Assembly: GCF_000814845.2 (NCBI RefSeq)
Contig: NZ_CP010431.2
Location: forward strand, 5,270,001-5,334,000
DNA: 64,000 nucleotides
Source of the DNA: Pandoraea sputorum
GTDB taxonomy: Bacteria; Pseudomonadota; Gammaproteobacteria; Burkholderiales; Burkholderiaceae
Direction: 5' to 3'
Below, piece after piece: positions 42,594-52,570 of this stretch. The translations under genes and the position numbers were made by a program. Each line of letters begins with the position of its first letter. The first letter of the stretch is position 1. Below the pieces are notes generated by a model. That model saw nothing but the letters and a program-made list of their open reading frames with translations, was not told the DNA's origin and made no database searches.

Positions 42594-43499
42594 TTAGCGA
42601 CGGAAGGGCAAACCGCCCGGCACCATCTTGCCCGGCACGGGCGAGCCTTGCGGTGCGTCCGGTTCGGCCTGCGCACCTGAGGCGGGCGCCGGAGCGCTCG
42701 CGCCCGAGGCCGGCTGGGCAGCGGGCATCGGCTGTGCGCCAGCGCCACCGGCCGCTGCTGCACCTGCCGCACCTGCACCGTCTTCATCTTCGTAATTCGG
42801 CAGCGACGTATCGCTCGTCGCCCCGCCGTTCACCAGATACTTGCGACGTGCAAGATACGCATCACGCGTGAACGAATACGGATCGAGCGCGGCGGCTTCG
42901 AGCAGGTTCGACGCATCGAGCAGGTTGGCGCGCGTATTCACGAGACGCACACCGTACAGCGAGTAGCTGATCCAGTCCGGCTTGATATACGAGGTCGGGT
43001 CGATGAACATGTTGCCAGCCATGCCGACGCTGTCGCGCACCGTGCTCGGGCCGAGCAGCGGCAGCACGAGGTACGGACCGTCAGGCAAGCCCCACTTGCC
43101 CAGCGTCACACCGAAATCCTGGCTGTGCTTCGGCAAGCCGGCCGGCGTGGCGAAGTCGAACAGACCACCGACACCGAAGAAGGTGTTGATCGTCAGGCGC
43201 ATCAGATCCTGCGCGGCGGCCGTGACCTGCAACTGAAGCAGGTTGTTGGCGAGGTTGTACACGTCGCCCACGTTCGAGAAGAAGTTCGTGACCATGTCAC
43301 GCGCCGGTTCCGGCACCGTGAAACGGTAGCCCTTTGCCACGGGCACGAGCACGGCCTTGTCGAGCGTGTCGTTGAACTTGTACATCGAACGGTTGAAACC
43401 TTCGATGGGGTCAGCGGGGTTGGGGTTCGTGACAGTGGCACAGCCTGCCAGCGCCAACGCGCCAGCGGCCAACACTGCCGAAGTACGGAAGCTGGTCAT
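42594..43499 (-). CDS. mlaA: Outer membrane lipoprotein MlaA (VacJ)
   Basis: The 301-residue lipoprotein has the lipobox LAGC (Cys20) and family words DPIEGFNRSMYKFNDTLDKA and GPYLVLPLLGPSTVRD. A Pro/Ala-rich C-terminal tail of about 65 residues extends past the usual end. Its place inside the mla operon, between mlaD and mlaC, is typical of betaproteobacteria. Confidence 0.95.
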   Translation of the reverse strand: MTSFRTSAVLAAGALALAGCATVTNPNPADPIEGFNRSMYKFNDTLDKAVLVPVAKGYRFTVPEPARDMVTNFFSNVGDVYNLANNLLQLQVTAAAQDLMRLTINTFFGVGGLFDFATPAGLPKHSQDFGVTLGKWGLPDGPYLVLPLLGPSTVRDSVGMAGNMFIDPTSYIKPDWISYSLYGVRLVNTRANLLDASNLLEAAALDPYSFTRDAYLARRKYLVNGGATSDTSLPNYEDEDGAGAAGAAAAGGAGAQPMPAAQPASGASAPAPASGAQAEPDAPQGSPVPGKMVPGGLPFRR

Positions 43500-43505
43500 T
43501 TTCTC

Positions 43506-44045
43506 TTATTTTCCTTGGGTTACCGGTGCTGCCCCAGCCGCCGGCGCTGCCGCCGGCGCTGCCGATGCGCCGCCCGCCTGGGCGCCGCCGGCATCTGCTG
43601 CCTTGTTGTACAGGAACTGGCCAATCAGGTTTTCCAGCACGATGGCAGACTGCGTGAGCGTGATCGTATCACCGCCCTTGAGCATCTGATCATCACCGCC
43701 AGGCTCAAGTCCGATGTATTGCTCGCCGAGCAGACCCGACGTCAGAATCTTCGCCGAGGAGTCCTTCGGGAACTGGTACTGCGAATCCAGATTGAGCGTG
43801 ACGTCGGCCAGATAACGCTTGTCGTCGAACTTGATCGACGCCACGCGCCCCACCACCACGCCGGCACTCTTGACCGCCGCGCGCGGCTTGAGACCGCCGA
43901 TGTTATCGAACCGCACCGTGATCGGATAGGTATTCGAGAACGACAGCGAACTCATGTTGCCCGCTTTGAGCGCGAGGAACAGGAGGGCGGCAAAGCCGAG
44001 TACCACGAACAGGCCGACCCAGAAGTCGAGAGGGTGTTTTTTCAT
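43506..44045 (-). CDS. mlaD: MCE-domain protein MlaD
   Basis: The 179-residue protein has an N-terminal anchor (LDFWVGLFVVLGFAALLFLA) and one MCE domain with FDNIGGLKPRAAVKSAGVVV and LTSGLLGEQYIGLEPG. MlaD forms the hexameric ring of the complex. The C-terminus is Ala/Gly/Pro-rich. Confidence 0.95.
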   Translation of the reverse strand: MKKHPLDFWVGLFVVLGFAALLFLALKAGNMSSLSFSNTYPITVRFDNIGGLKPRAAVKSAGVVVGRVASIKFDDKRYLADVTLNLDSQYQFPKDSSAKILTSGLLGEQYIGLEPGGDDQMLKGGDTITLTQSAIVLENLIGQFLYNKAADAGGAQAGGASAAPAAAPAAGAAPVTQGK

Positions 44046-44098
44046 TATGTCAGTGTGCGCAAACTGTCTGTCTATGTCTTGGCAGGCGAGCCGGCCTC

Positions 44099-44866
44099 TT
44101 AGCTGAACATGAGTGCCGTAAGCAGGAAGTCGAGGCCGAGCACGGCCAGCGATGCCTGCACGACCGTACGCGTCGTTGCACGCGACACGCCTTCCGGCGT
44201 CGGCTGTGCTTCGAAGCCCTGATACAGCGCGATGAAGGTGACGGCAATGCCGAACACGATGCTCTTGATGACGCCGTTTGCGACGTCCGACCATACGTCC
44301 ACGCCGCCTTGCATCTGCGACCAGAACGCCCCGGAATCCACGCCGATCATCTCGACGCCGACGAGGTAGCCGCCGAAAATGCCGACCGCAGAGAAGATCG
44401 CGGCGAGGATCGGCATGGCGATCACGCCCGCCCAGAAACGCGGTGCGACCACGCGTGCGATCGGGTCGATCGCCATCATCTCCATGGCCGTCAGTTGCTC
44501 GCCCGCCTTCATCAGTCCGATCTCGGCGGTGAGCGACGTGCCCGCACGCCCGGCGAACAGCAGCGCCGTGACGACCGGCCCCAGCTCACGCACCAGCGAC
44601 AGCGCAACGAGCAGACCGAGGGCCTGCTCCGAGCCGTACTTGTTGAGCGTGTAATAGCCTTGCAGGCCAAGCACAAAACCGACGAACAAACCCGAGACGG
44701 CGATGATGACAAACGAATAATTGCCGACGAAATGAATCTGATCCGTCACCAGCCGCGGACGGCGCAGCAGCGCGGCGCTCGATCCGAGCATGCGCAGGAA
44801 CATGCGCGCACCGTAACCCAGGCGCTCGACGTGGCCGCGAACAAAACTGCCAATGGTGGTAATCAT
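44099..44866 (-). CDS. mlaE: Phospholipid ABC permease MlaE
   Basis: The 255-residue membrane protein has the MlaE words [20 protein letters not shown] and [14 protein letters not shown], with five helices. Its start overlaps the mlaF stop (ATGA). It is the transmembrane part of MlaFEDB. Confidence 0.96.
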   Translation of the reverse strand: MITTIGSFVRGHVERLGYGARMFLRMLGSSAALLRRPRLVTDQIHFVGNYSFVIIAVSGLFVGFVLGLQGYYTLNKYGSEQALGLLVALSLVRELGPVVTALLFAGRAGTSLTAEIGLMKAGEQLTAMEMMAIDPIARVVAPRFWAGVIAMPILAAIFSAVGIFGGYLVGVEMIGVDSGAFWSQMQGGVDVWSDVANGVIKSIVFGIAVTFIALYQGFEAQPTPEGVSRATTRTVVQASLAVLGLDFLLTALMFS

Positions 44867-45681
44867 GCACGCGCTCCGATACCGAAGTCTTCCGCGAGCG
44901 GCGGCGCGGGATACTGGAATTTCACGGGGCCGTCCGGCTGGGCATCGATGAACTGACGAACCGTCGGGTCGTTCGAGGCGCGCAGCGCATCGGGCGCACC
45001 CTCGGCGGCGATGCGGCCTTCGCTAATGAAGTAGATGTAGTCGGCAATGGTGAACGTCTCGGCGACATCGTGCGAGACGATGATCGACGTTGCGCCCAGC
45101 GCGTCGTTGAGCTTACGGATCAGATTCGCCGTAATCCCCATCGAGATGGGGTCCAGCCCCGTGAACGGTTCGTCGTACATGACGAGGTCCGGATCGAGCG
45201 CAATCGTGCGGGCCAGCGCCACCCGGCGCGCCATCCCGCCGGAGATCTCGGCGGGCTTCATGTCACGCGCGCCACGCAGGCCCACGGCATTGAGCTTCAT
45301 CAGCACGAGGTCACGAATCAGGTCTTCGTCGAGACGGGTGTGTTCGCGCAGCGGAAACGCCACATTGTCGAACACCGTCATGTCGGTAAACAGCGCGCCG
45401 AACTGGAACAGCATCCCCATGCGGCGACGCAGGCGGTACCAGCCGTCGCGGTCGAGCGTGGAAACGTCGGTCCCGTCGAAATCGACCTGACCCCGACTGG
45501 CGTGCACGAGGCCCCCGATCAGACGCAGCACGGTCGTTTTACCGCAGCCGGAGCCCCCCATGACCGCGATCACCTTGCCGCGGGGAAACCGCATATTCAG
45601 CCCGGAAAGCACCAGACGTTCGCCATATCCAAAGCTGACGTCGCGCAGTTCGAGCAGATTTTCCGGATTCGGGGTAGGCAC
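44863..45681 (-). CDS. mlaF: Phospholipid ABC ATPase MlaF
   Basis: The 272-residue ATPase has Walker [14 protein letters not shown], signature [15 protein letters not shown] and Walker [14 protein letters not shown]. The GTG at 45681 is used because earlier in-frame sequence is not protein-like. On the minus strand TATAAT at 45715-45720 is a promoter -10 candidate, but its -35 is weak. It is the first gene of mlaFEDACB. Confidence 0.93.
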   Translation of the reverse strand: MPTPNPENLLELRDVSFGYGERLVLSGLNMRFPRGKVIAVMGGSGCGKTTVLRLIGGLVHASRGQVDFDGTDVSTLDRDGWYRLRRRMGMLFQFGALFTDMTVFDNVAFPLREHTRLDEDLIRDLVLMKLNAVGLRGARDMKPAEISGGMARRVALARTIALDPDLVMYDEPFTGLDPISMGITANLIRKLNDALGATSIIVSHDVAETFTIADYIYFISEGRIAAEGAPDALRASNDPTVRQFIDAQPDGPVKFQYPAPPLAEDFGIGARA

Positions 45682-45944
45682 GTTTCGGGTCTTATAGTGC
45701 GGCGCAAAACGCCAATTATAGGGGGGTTTATCAATCGATGCCGTCCACGCCGGGTCGGCGAAAGCAAGGAACGGCGCTGCCCAGCGGGATTCTACAGGCC
45801 CCGGACGTATTGCTGCGAGAACGTTCCAATAGCCGCAACGCCGCAAAAACCCAACGGCACCAAGGACTTATCGTCTTCTGACCCCGCGCCGGTGTTGCGC
45901 CGTTGCTACAATACGACGTTTCGCGCTCATCATCGTTCCTCGGG

Positions 45945-46526
45945 ATGTCCTCCGCTACCCCTCCCTCTTTGCGCCCCGTCTCGCCGCAGTCTACGGCGAC
46001 GCAGGACTTTCGGATTCGTCCGATGCAACCTGGCGACCTTCCCCACGTGCTGACGGTGCAGGCCCTCGCCTATGGCCACCTGATGCTGGAATCGGAAGCC
46101 ACGCTCGCCTCGCGTCTGGACTTGTCGCCGACGACTTGCTGGGTGGCCGTGGATGCGGGAACGACCGGGCCGACGGACACGGGCATCGCGGGCTATCTGT
46201 TCACGCACCCCTGGCGTCTCGCGGCACCGCCGCCGCTGGACACCGTCCTCGACGCGCTGCCGGACGCCCCCGACTGCTGGTACGTGCACGACATGGCGCT
46301 TGCCCCGCGTACGCGTGGCGGGGGTGTGGCCGGTCAGCTTTATGCCGCCGCGTTGTCGGCGGCGCAATCGCTCGGCCTGCGCGCCTCGGCGTTGGTCGCG
46401 GTGCAGCAATCGCAGGGATTCTGGGCCCGCTTCGGGTATCAGGTCACCGTGGACGTCTCGCCTCAGATCGCCGCCAAACTGGCGGGCTATGGCGATGGCG
46501 CAGTCTTCATGACGCGCAAACTATAA
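45945..46526 (+). CDS. GNAT family N-acetyltransferase
   Basis: The 193-residue protein has a GNAT fold: a first strand FRIRPMQPGDLPHVLTVQAL, and the acetyl-CoA loop in VHDMALAPRTRGGGVAGQLY. It ends with the FWARFGYQ strand typical of the family. The substrate is unknown. It diverges from mlaF. Confidence 0.9.
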   Translation: MSSATPPSLRPVSPQSTATQDFRIRPMQPGDLPHVLTVQALAYGHLMLESEATLASRLDLSPTTCWVAVDAGTTGPTDTGIAGYLFTHPWRLAAPPPLDTVLDALPDAPDCWYVHDMALAPRTRGGGVAGQLYAAALSAAQSLGLRASALVAVQQSQGFWARFGYQVTVDVSPQIAAKLAGYGDGAVFMTRKL

Positions 46527-46617
46527 CCACCGCTAAGGGCGTACCGCATTCGTGCCGCGCTTGTAGCGAGCTTCTGCCGCACTCGTGCCGTGCTTGTGCT
46601 GCGCTTGCGCCATTAAC

Positions 46618-47820
46618 TCACGCCCGCCGCGCGAATTCCTTCTGCATCGAACGGACCGCTCCTGCCACGTCGTCGGCTTCCGTTACTGCGCGCACGACGG
46701 CCGTGCATCCCACCCCCGTCTCGAGCACCTGCGGCAGGTTAGCCGCGTCGATGCCGCCGATCGCTACCAGCGGGTAATGCGGTGCGATGAGCTTCACGTA
46801 ACGCGCCAGCTTCGCCAGTCCTTGCGGTGCGGTGGCGATGACCTTGGTCGTCGTCGGAAACACCGCACCGACGGCCAGATAGCTCGGACGGAAGTGATGC
46901 GCCGCGAGAATCTCGAAATAGCCGTGCGTGCTGATGCCCAGCCGCATGCCGCTCGCGTGCAGCGTCGCGACTTCATCTGCCGAGAGCGCCGCCATGTCTT
47001 CCTGACCGAGATGCACGCCGTAGGCGTCGGCCTGCGCCGCCTCACGCCAGTGATCGTTGATGAACCACGCACTGTTGTGCGTCACGCGGCGACCCGCCGC
47101 CACTGTGCGCTCGATCTCGCTGCGCAGCCCCGGGTGCTCAGGGTCCTTGATGCGCAACTGGACCGTCCCGACCTGAAGATCCGCCATACGCTCGCACCAA
47201 TCGGCGTTGGGCAGCACCGGGTAAAGACCCAGTCGCGCCGGGCATGCAGGAAAGCGCCCCGGCGACGGCACCTGCCCCAGCACGGCGGGGAACGTCTCCA
47301 GCACGGTCGGCCATGCGCCCAGCGTGTCGACGTCTTGCACACGCGCATGACTGCCGTCCGTGCGCCATGCGCGGCCGAGTACCAGCGCGTCGTGCGGGGC
47401 GAAACCGCAGTCCAGAAACGCGGCAAATGCAGGAAAGAATGCAGGATCGTCGAGACCCGCCACACGATAGACGCCATCCGGCGTGTACAGCGTGTCTTCC
47501 ACGTGCCCCTGTGCGAGCGCGTGCGAGCAAAGCACGACCGCGCCACTCGCGCGCCATGCGTCCAGGCTGACGGACGCCAACGTGCCCAGTCCATGCTCAG
47601 GCACCAGCGGCAGCCAGACCACATCGCCCTGTCCCGCGCTAACGGGTGTCTCGGCGTGCAGACGCCATTGCGGCGATGTCGCCTCATCCGGCCACGGTGC
47701 GAGGCGCGCGCGGATCGCGTCGGCGGCCTGCTGCCAGGCCACCGCGAGCGGTGCGTCGGTGGGCAGGCATTGCACGTGCTGCATATGCACAGGCCCGGCG
47801 GCGCCAGCGTGCGTCGTCAT
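46618..47820 (-). CDS. thiE: Thiamine phosphate synthase with extra N-terminal domain
   Basis: The 400-residue protein joins thiazole and pyrimidine phosphates. The ThiE barrel is the C-terminal half (about 195-400) with LQLRIKD-like VQLRIKDPEHP, GVHLGQEDM, GAVFPTTTK and VAIGGIDAANL. The first 190 residues are additional. A stretch DTLYTPDGVYRVAG and FLDCGFAPHDALVLGRAW looks like a remnant of a ThiD kinase domain, but no ATP loop is seen; this is inference. It is the last gene of thiOSGE, 61 bases after thiG. Confidence 0.92.
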   Translation of the reverse strand: MTTHAGAAGPVHMQHVQCLPTDAPLAVAWQQAADAIRARLAPWPDEATSPQWRLHAETPVSAGQGDVVWLPLVPEHGLGTLASVSLDAWRASGAVVLCSHALAQGHVEDTLYTPDGVYRVAGLDDPAFFPAFAAFLDCGFAPHDALVLGRAWRTDGSHARVQDVDTLGAWPTVLETFPAVLGQVPSPGRFPACPARLGLYPVLPNADWCERMADLQVGTVQLRIKDPEHPGLRSEIERTVAAGRRVTHNSAWFINDHWREAAQADAYGVHLGQEDMAALSADEVATLHASGMRLGISTHGYFEILAAHHFRPSYLAVGAVFPTTTKVIATAPQGLAKLARYVKLIAPHYPLVAIGGIDAANLPQVLETGVGCTAVVRAVTEADDVAGAVRSMQKEFARRA

Positions 47821-47881
47821 GAAAAATCCTTGTTGATCCGGCCCCGCATCGCGCGACCGTTGGTCATGAAATCAGGCGCGA

Positions 47882-48727
47882 TCAGCTACCGGACTGATGC
47901 CAGAAGGGAACACCCACGACCGGGGTGCTGGCTTCGGCGCTCTCGCGCTCGGCCATCGGACCCGCGAGCCATGCAGCGCGTCCCGCCTTGATCGCACCGG
48001 CGAACGCGCCAGCCATCTCCACGGGCTGCGCGGCGAGCGCGACAGCGGTGTTGAGCAGCACGCCGTCGTAACCCCATTCCATCACCTGACACGCATGCGA
48101 CGGCAAGCCGAGGCCCGCGTCGACGATCAGCGGCGTATCCGGCAGACGGTCGCGCAACAGACGCAGACCGTACGGATTGATCACGCCCTTGCCGGTGCCG
48201 ATCGGGGCGCCCCACGGCATCAATGCCTGACAGCCGACGTCGAGCAGTCGACGGCACAGCACCAGATCTTCCGTGCAGTACGGCAGGACCTTGAAGCCCT
48301 CGCGAATCAGTTGCTCGGCGGCCGTCACCAGACCGAACGGGTCGGGCTGAAGCGTGTAGTCGTCGCCGATGAGTTCGAGCTTGATCCAGTCGGTCTCGAA
48401 GACTTCGCGCGCCATTTGCGCCGTCGTCACCGCTTCCTGCACCGAATGGCAGCCCGCGGTATTGGGCAGCACGGGCACCGCAAGGCGGCGCAGCGTCTCC
48501 CAGAAATGACCTTCCGATGCTTGCGCCCCGGTGCCCGAGAGCTGACGGCGCAATGCCACCGTCACCATGCCCGGACGCGCTGCGTCGATGGAATCGTTCA
48601 GTGCTTGCAGCGACGGATAACGCGCCGTGCCGAGCAAGAAGCGGCTACCGAAGCGGGTGTCGTAAAGCGTGAGCGCGTCACGCGTGCTGCTGGCCGCCAC
48701 GTTGTTCGATTCGGTGAATGCGTTCAT
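47882..48727 (-). CDS. thiG: Thiazole synthase
   Basis: The 281-residue TIM barrel builds the thiazole ring. The Schiff-base Lys is in [16 protein letters not shown]; other words are [33 protein letters not shown] and IVDAGLG. A GGAGG site precedes the ATG. It overlaps nothing but is one base from thiS. Confidence 0.97.
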   Translation of the reverse strand: MNAFTESNNVAASSTRDALTLYDTRFGSRFLLGTARYPSLQALNDSIDAARPGMVTVALRRQLSGTGAQASEGHFWETLRRLAVPVLPNTAGCHSVQEAVTTAQMAREVFETDWIKLELIGDDYTLQPDPFGLVTAAEQLIREGFKVLPYCTEDLVLCRRLLDVGCQALMPWGAPIGTGKGVINPYGLRLLRDRLPDTPLIVDAGLGLPSHACQVMEWGYDGVLLNTAVALAAQPVEMAGAFAGAIKAGRAAWLAGPMAERESAEASTPVVGVPFWHQSGS

Positions 48728-48728
48728 T

Positions 48729-48926
48729 TCAGCCTCCGGCCACCGGTTGCACGACATCGATCTTGTCGCCCTGCGCGAGCGTGCGCGCGGCGTATTGCGT
48801 CTTGGGGACGAATTGCCCGTTGATCGCCGCCGCGAAAGGCGGCTTGGCGCCGTAGGCGGCGAGCGCCTCGGCCAGCGTCGCCGTGTCGGCCACGCTCAGC
48901 ATCTGTTGATTGATATGGATGTCCAT
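48729..48926 (-). CDS. thiS: Sulfur carrier protein ThiS
   Basis: The 65-residue ubiquitin-like protein ends in Gly-Gly, which is thiocarboxylated to carry sulfur for the thiazole ring. The family words [11 protein letters not shown] are present at the end. It lies between thiO and thiG. Confidence 0.95.
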   Translation of the reverse strand: MDIHINQQMLSVADTATLAEALAAYGAKPPFAAAINGQFVPKTQYAARTLAQGDKIDVVQPVAGG

Positions 48927-48942
48927 TGCGTACCGCTTCCTC

Positions 48943-50100
48943 TCATGCCTGACGAAACAGTTCCGGCCACGGCCGGCTGGCTCGCCACGTCTCCCAGTCG
49001 AACGCATCCGCCGATCCCGACGGCGCGCCCTTCGTTTGCATCAGTGCCTGCGCCAACGCGCATGCTTCGCCAGTGACTGCCGGTGCCAGCAAATAGCCGT
49101 GACGGTACAGACCGTTCACGCGCAGCAAACGTGCGCCGTCCCACTGCACGCGCGGCAGATGGTCGGGCAGCGCCGGGCGGCAGTTGACGTTCAGCTCGAC
49201 GATGCGCGCTTCGCCGAACGCCGGGTTCAGCGAGTGCGCCGCCGAGAGCAGTTCGAGCGCCGAGCGCACGGTCATCGGCGACATGTCTTCCGATTCGAGT
49301 TCGGTCGCCCCGATCACGTAAAGATCGTTTTCCTTGGGCGCGATGTAGATCGGATAGCGCGGGTGCAGCAAGCGCACGGGGCGACGCAGACCGATCCCCG
49401 GCGCGTGAATGCGCACAACCTCGCCTCGCACACCGCGCAGTTGGGTGAGCGCTTCGCGCGCGCCCAGTCCGCGACAGTCGATGACCAGACCGGCGTCCGG
49501 ATACTCGCCCTCGGCAATCGCGGTGTTCCAGTGCAGGTCCGCGCCCGCCTTCGCAAGTCCTGCGGCCAGCGCGCGCAATAACTGACGGTTATCCAGTTGC
49601 CCTTCGTTCGGCAGCAGCCAGCCTTCCTGGAAACGTCCAGCGAGCGCCGGCTCCACATCTTTCAGTTGTGCCGCCGAAATCCGCTCGACGCCGCCGCGCA
49701 GCAGTTCGGGCGGCGCATTCGCCCGCATCCGACGATCGAACATCACGGCCTCGGCGCGGTCGGGCTGATGCCACACGACCAGCGTGCCGTTGCGTTGGAA
49801 GAAGACATGTTCGGGAAGGCCGTCGATCAGCGCGGGCCAGCGCTCAAGCCCGACCGCGCCCATCTCGACGATGCTCGGCTCAGCCACGGCGGCCTCGGCC
49901 AGCGGCGCGAGCATGGCGGCGGCGACCCAGCCAGCAGCGGACGAGCCATCGGCGTCGCCCCGCTCGTACAGCGCCACGCGCGCGCCGGCGCGAATCAGTT
50001 GCCACGCCAGCAGACGGCCGGACAACCCGCCGCCGAGCACGGCAATGTCGGGACGAGACACGGCCGAACGCGAAGTGGAAATGGCAGCGGTCGCGCTCAT
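48943..50100 (-). CDS. thiO: Glycine oxidase ThiO
   Basis: The 385-residue flavoprotein oxidises glycine to the imine used by ThiG. FAD loop DIAVLGGGLSGRLLAWQLIR and the DAO-fold words LHPRYPIYIAPKENDLYVIG and NGLYRHGYLLAP are visible. The ATG at 50100 is preferred over upstream in-frame ATGs in the leader. It is the first gene after the TPP riboswitch. Confidence 0.95.
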   Translation of the reverse strand: MSATAAISTSRSAVSRPDIAVLGGGLSGRLLAWQLIRAGARVALYERGDADGSSAAGWVAAAMLAPLAEAAVAEPSIVEMGAVGLERWPALIDGLPEHVFFQRNGTLVVWHQPDRAEAVMFDRRMRANAPPELLRGGVERISAAQLKDVEPALAGRFQEGWLLPNEGQLDNRQLLRALAAGLAKAGADLHWNTAIAEGEYPDAGLVIDCRGLGAREALTQLRGVRGEVVRIHAPGIGLRRPVRLLHPRYPIYIAPKENDLYVIGATELESEDMSPMTVRSALELLSAAHSLNPAFGEARIVELNVNCRPALPDHLPRVQWDGARLLRVNGLYRHGYLLAPAVTGEACALAQALMQTKGAPSGSADAFDWETWRASRPWPELFRQA

Positions 50101-50248
50101 ACGCGCATTGCCGCGCAAGCCGTCAAGGCGCGCAGGCACTGAGGGGAATACGAAGAATGTTGTGGAAGGCAACGCATGGGGCCCTTTCCTCATGAAAGCA
50201 AAAGGACGAAACGGTGATGGCCACCTTACCCCAATGGAGGAGTCGGAA
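50101..50248 (-). other. Leader between TPP riboswitch and thiO
   Basis: About 150 bases of leader follow the aptamer. This should hold the expression platform, but I could not pick a single terminator or anti-Shine-Dalgarno stem with confidence. No gene is seen. Confidence 0.4.
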
Positions 50249-50346
50249 ACTTCCCACGCCGGTATTACCCGGGTCGGGTGCAAAGGGTCTCTCTCAGCCC
50301 CGCGACTTCTTTGACGTGACTACGCCAATTACGGAGCACCCCTGTT
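50249..50346 (-). promoter_or_regulatory. TPP riboswitch (THI element)
   Basis: On the minus strand the conserved parts occur in order: CAGGGGTGCTCCG at the start, GGGGCTGAGAGAGACCC in the middle, CCCTTTGCACCCGACCCGGG and TAATACCGGCGTGGGAAG at the end. These are the CTGAGA and ACCTGATCTGGGTAATGCCAGCG-type elements of TPP aptamers. It would repress the thiOSGE operon when thiamine is plentiful. Confidence 0.95.
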
Positions 50347-50358
50347 TCGCCCGCAGCC

Positions 50359-50388
50359 ATTACAACATAGATGCCGACGCCCGTGCAA
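50359..50388 (-). promoter_or_regulatory. Candidate promoter of the thi operon
   Basis: On the minus strand TTGCAC and TGTAAT are 18 bases apart and end 12 bases before the riboswitch, so transcription would start at the aptamer's first bases. Confidence 0.65.
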
Positions 50389-50612
50389 GCTGGCTTCCCG
50401 GGCGATTGCACGCTCGTCGCGTCTCGTTTTTTGAGATCTCCCGCCCCTGATTCCGGCCGCTTGTAACGGTCCGTAAACTGAAAATCCCCGTCACGCGCGG
50501 CTCTGGCCGTAAATCGTGCAACGCACCATCGGGAACTGCGGTCAAATGGGCCATATGTGCGAAACGTATAGATAACAACGCTGCCCCACTGCGGTCCCGC
50601 CGCCCGACGATC

Positions 50613-52397
50613 ATGGCCAACACGCCGACCCACACACCACACGCCCCGCAACCCTCGGGCGACACCGCCGCGCCACCACCCAATCCACCCAAACATCCCA
50701 CCGCCTGGCAACTGATCCGTCCCTACTGGGTCTCGGAGAAGCGCTGGGAGGGTCGACGCCTGCTTGCGCTCGTGATCGCGCTGAACCTTGCCGTCGTGTT
50801 CATCAACGTGCGGCTAAACGCGTGGAACGCCAGCTTTTACGACGCCCTCGACAAGCGCAACTGGCCGGTCTTCAAGTCGTCGCTCGCGGAGTTCGCGGTG
50901 CTGGCGTTCAGCTTCATCATCATTGCGACGTTCCGCACCTACTTCCGTCAGATGCTGGAGATCCGCTGGCGGCAATGGGTGACGGACGCGAACCTCACGA
51001 AGTGGTTCGCGCATCGCGCTTACTACCGCATCGAACGCGATCACCTCGCCGACAACCCCGACCAGCGTATTTCCGAAGACATCCGCACACTCGTCAACTC
51101 GTCGCTCGCGCTGTCGCTCGATCTGTTGACGACGCTCGTCTCGCTGTTCTCCTTCATCACGATTCTGTGGACGATCTCGGGCGCAGTGTCCTTCGCGCTG
51201 GCGGGTATGAACGTGACGATCCCGGGCTACATGGTGTGGGTCGCCGCGCTGTACGCCATCGTCGGTTCGTTTCTGATCTTCAAGGTCGGGCGCCCGCTCG
51301 TGGGACTCAGCTACCGGCAGCAACAGGTTGAAGCCGACTTTCGTTTTCTGCTGGTGCGGCTGCGCGAATCGGCCGAGCAGGTCGCGCTCTATCGCGGCGA
51401 AGGCGCGGAGTTATCGCGTCTGAAGTCGGCGTTCGGCGCGGTGCGCGACAACTGGTGGCAAATCATGGTCGTCACGAAACGCCTGATCTTCGCGAACTCG
51501 ATCTACGCGCAGATCGCCATCGTCTTTCCGATCATGGCGGCAGCACCCCGTTACTTCGCGGGAGCGTTCACGCTGGGCGTGCTGATGCGGATCATCGACG
51601 CCTTTGGGCAAGTGAGCGACGGTTTCTCCTGGTTCGTGAACAGCTTCTCGACGCTGGCCGACTGGAAGGCGACGATCAACCGTCTGCGCGAATTCACACG
51701 CGTCATCGACGCCACGCCGCACCCTCAAGGCGGTATTGCCGTGGTGCCCGCAAGTGGTGCTCCGGCCTACACTGCCGCCGACCTGCGGCTATCGTTGCCG
51801 AACGGCGCGCCGCTCGCGGCCGCCGGGTCGTTTGCATTCGCCCCTGGGTCGCGCTGGCTGGTGCGCGGCCGCTCGGGTTGCGGCAAGAGCACGATGCTGC
51901 GCGCACTCGCCGGACTGTGGCCGTTCGGCAGCGGACGCATCGAAGTACCCACCAATGCCCGCGTGTTGTTCCTCTCGCAGCAAAGCTATCTGCCGATCGA
52001 CACGCTCAAGGCCGCGCTCGCGTTCCCGTCATCGCCCGACACGTTCACCGACGCCGAGTGCCGAGACGCCCTGAACGCCGTGAACCTCGGGCAATACGGC
52101 GACGACCTGCTGACCTCGGCGCATTGGGCGCGACGCCTCTCCGGCGGCGAACAACAGCGACTGGCGGCCGCGCGCGCACTGCTGCAAAAGCCCGATTTCC
52201 TGTTTCTGGACGAAGCGACAAGCGCGCTCGATGTTGAAACCGAAGAAGCCGTGTACGACGCACTGCACGCGCAACTGCCTGACACCGCCATCGTCAGCGT
52301 CGCGCATCGTGACACGCTGGCCCGCTTCCATCAGCACACGATGACGTTGCACGCGGTGACCGAGATCGAGCCGCCTCGGGTCGTCGGCGCGGTGTAG
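50613..52397 (+). CDS. SbmA/YddA-like ABC transporter (fused membrane and ATPase domains)
   Basis: The 594-residue protein has an SbmA/BacA-like membrane domain (about 30-340; WQLIRPYWVSEKRWEGRRLL, LNAWNASFYDALDKRNWPVF) and an ATPase with Walker A RGRSGCGKST, signature RLSGGEQQRLAAARAL and Walker B FLFLDEATSALD. Relatives move peptides, vitamin B12 or long fatty acids; the substrate is not clear. The first 28 residues are Pro/His-rich. It diverges from the thiamine operon. Confidence 0.92.
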   Translation: MANTPTHTPHAPQPSGDTAAPPPNPPKHPTAWQLIRPYWVSEKRWEGRRLLALVIALNLAVVFINVRLNAWNASFYDALDKRNWPVFKSSLAEFAVLAFSFIIIATFRTYFRQMLEIRWRQWVTDANLTKWFAHRAYYRIERDHLADNPDQRISEDIRTLVNSSLALSLDLLTTLVSLFSFITILWTISGAVSFALAGMNVTIPGYMVWVAALYAIVGSFLIFKVGRPLVGLSYRQQQVEADFRFLLVRLRESAEQVALYRGEGAELSRLKSAFGAVRDNWWQIMVVTKRLIFANSIYAQIAIVFPIMAAAPRYFAGAFTLGVLMRIIDAFGQVSDGFSWFVNSFSTLADWKATINRLREFTRVIDATPHPQGGIAVVPASGAPAYTAADLRLSLPNGAPLAAAGSFAFAPGSRWLVRGRSGCGKSTMLRALAGLWPFGSGRIEVPTNARVLFLSQQSYLPIDTLKAALAFPSSPDTFTDAECRDALNAVNLGQYGDDLLTSAHWARRLSGGEQQRLAAARALLQKPDFLFLDEATSALDVETEEAVYDALHAQLPDTAIVSVAHRDTLARFHQHTMTLHAVTEIEPPRVVGAV

Positions 52398-52570
52398 TGG
52401 ACGCGAAGTGATGGCGCAGGGGGCGGACGATCTCACGCCATCCCGCGCCATTCCCACCGGGCGATTCATCCATTTTGTTCACTTCGTAAATAATATTGAC
52501 GCGGCTGTTCCGGCACCGAGGCGGTTTGGCATAATCACGAGCACCCCATCAGGCTATCTCCGGGCTCATC

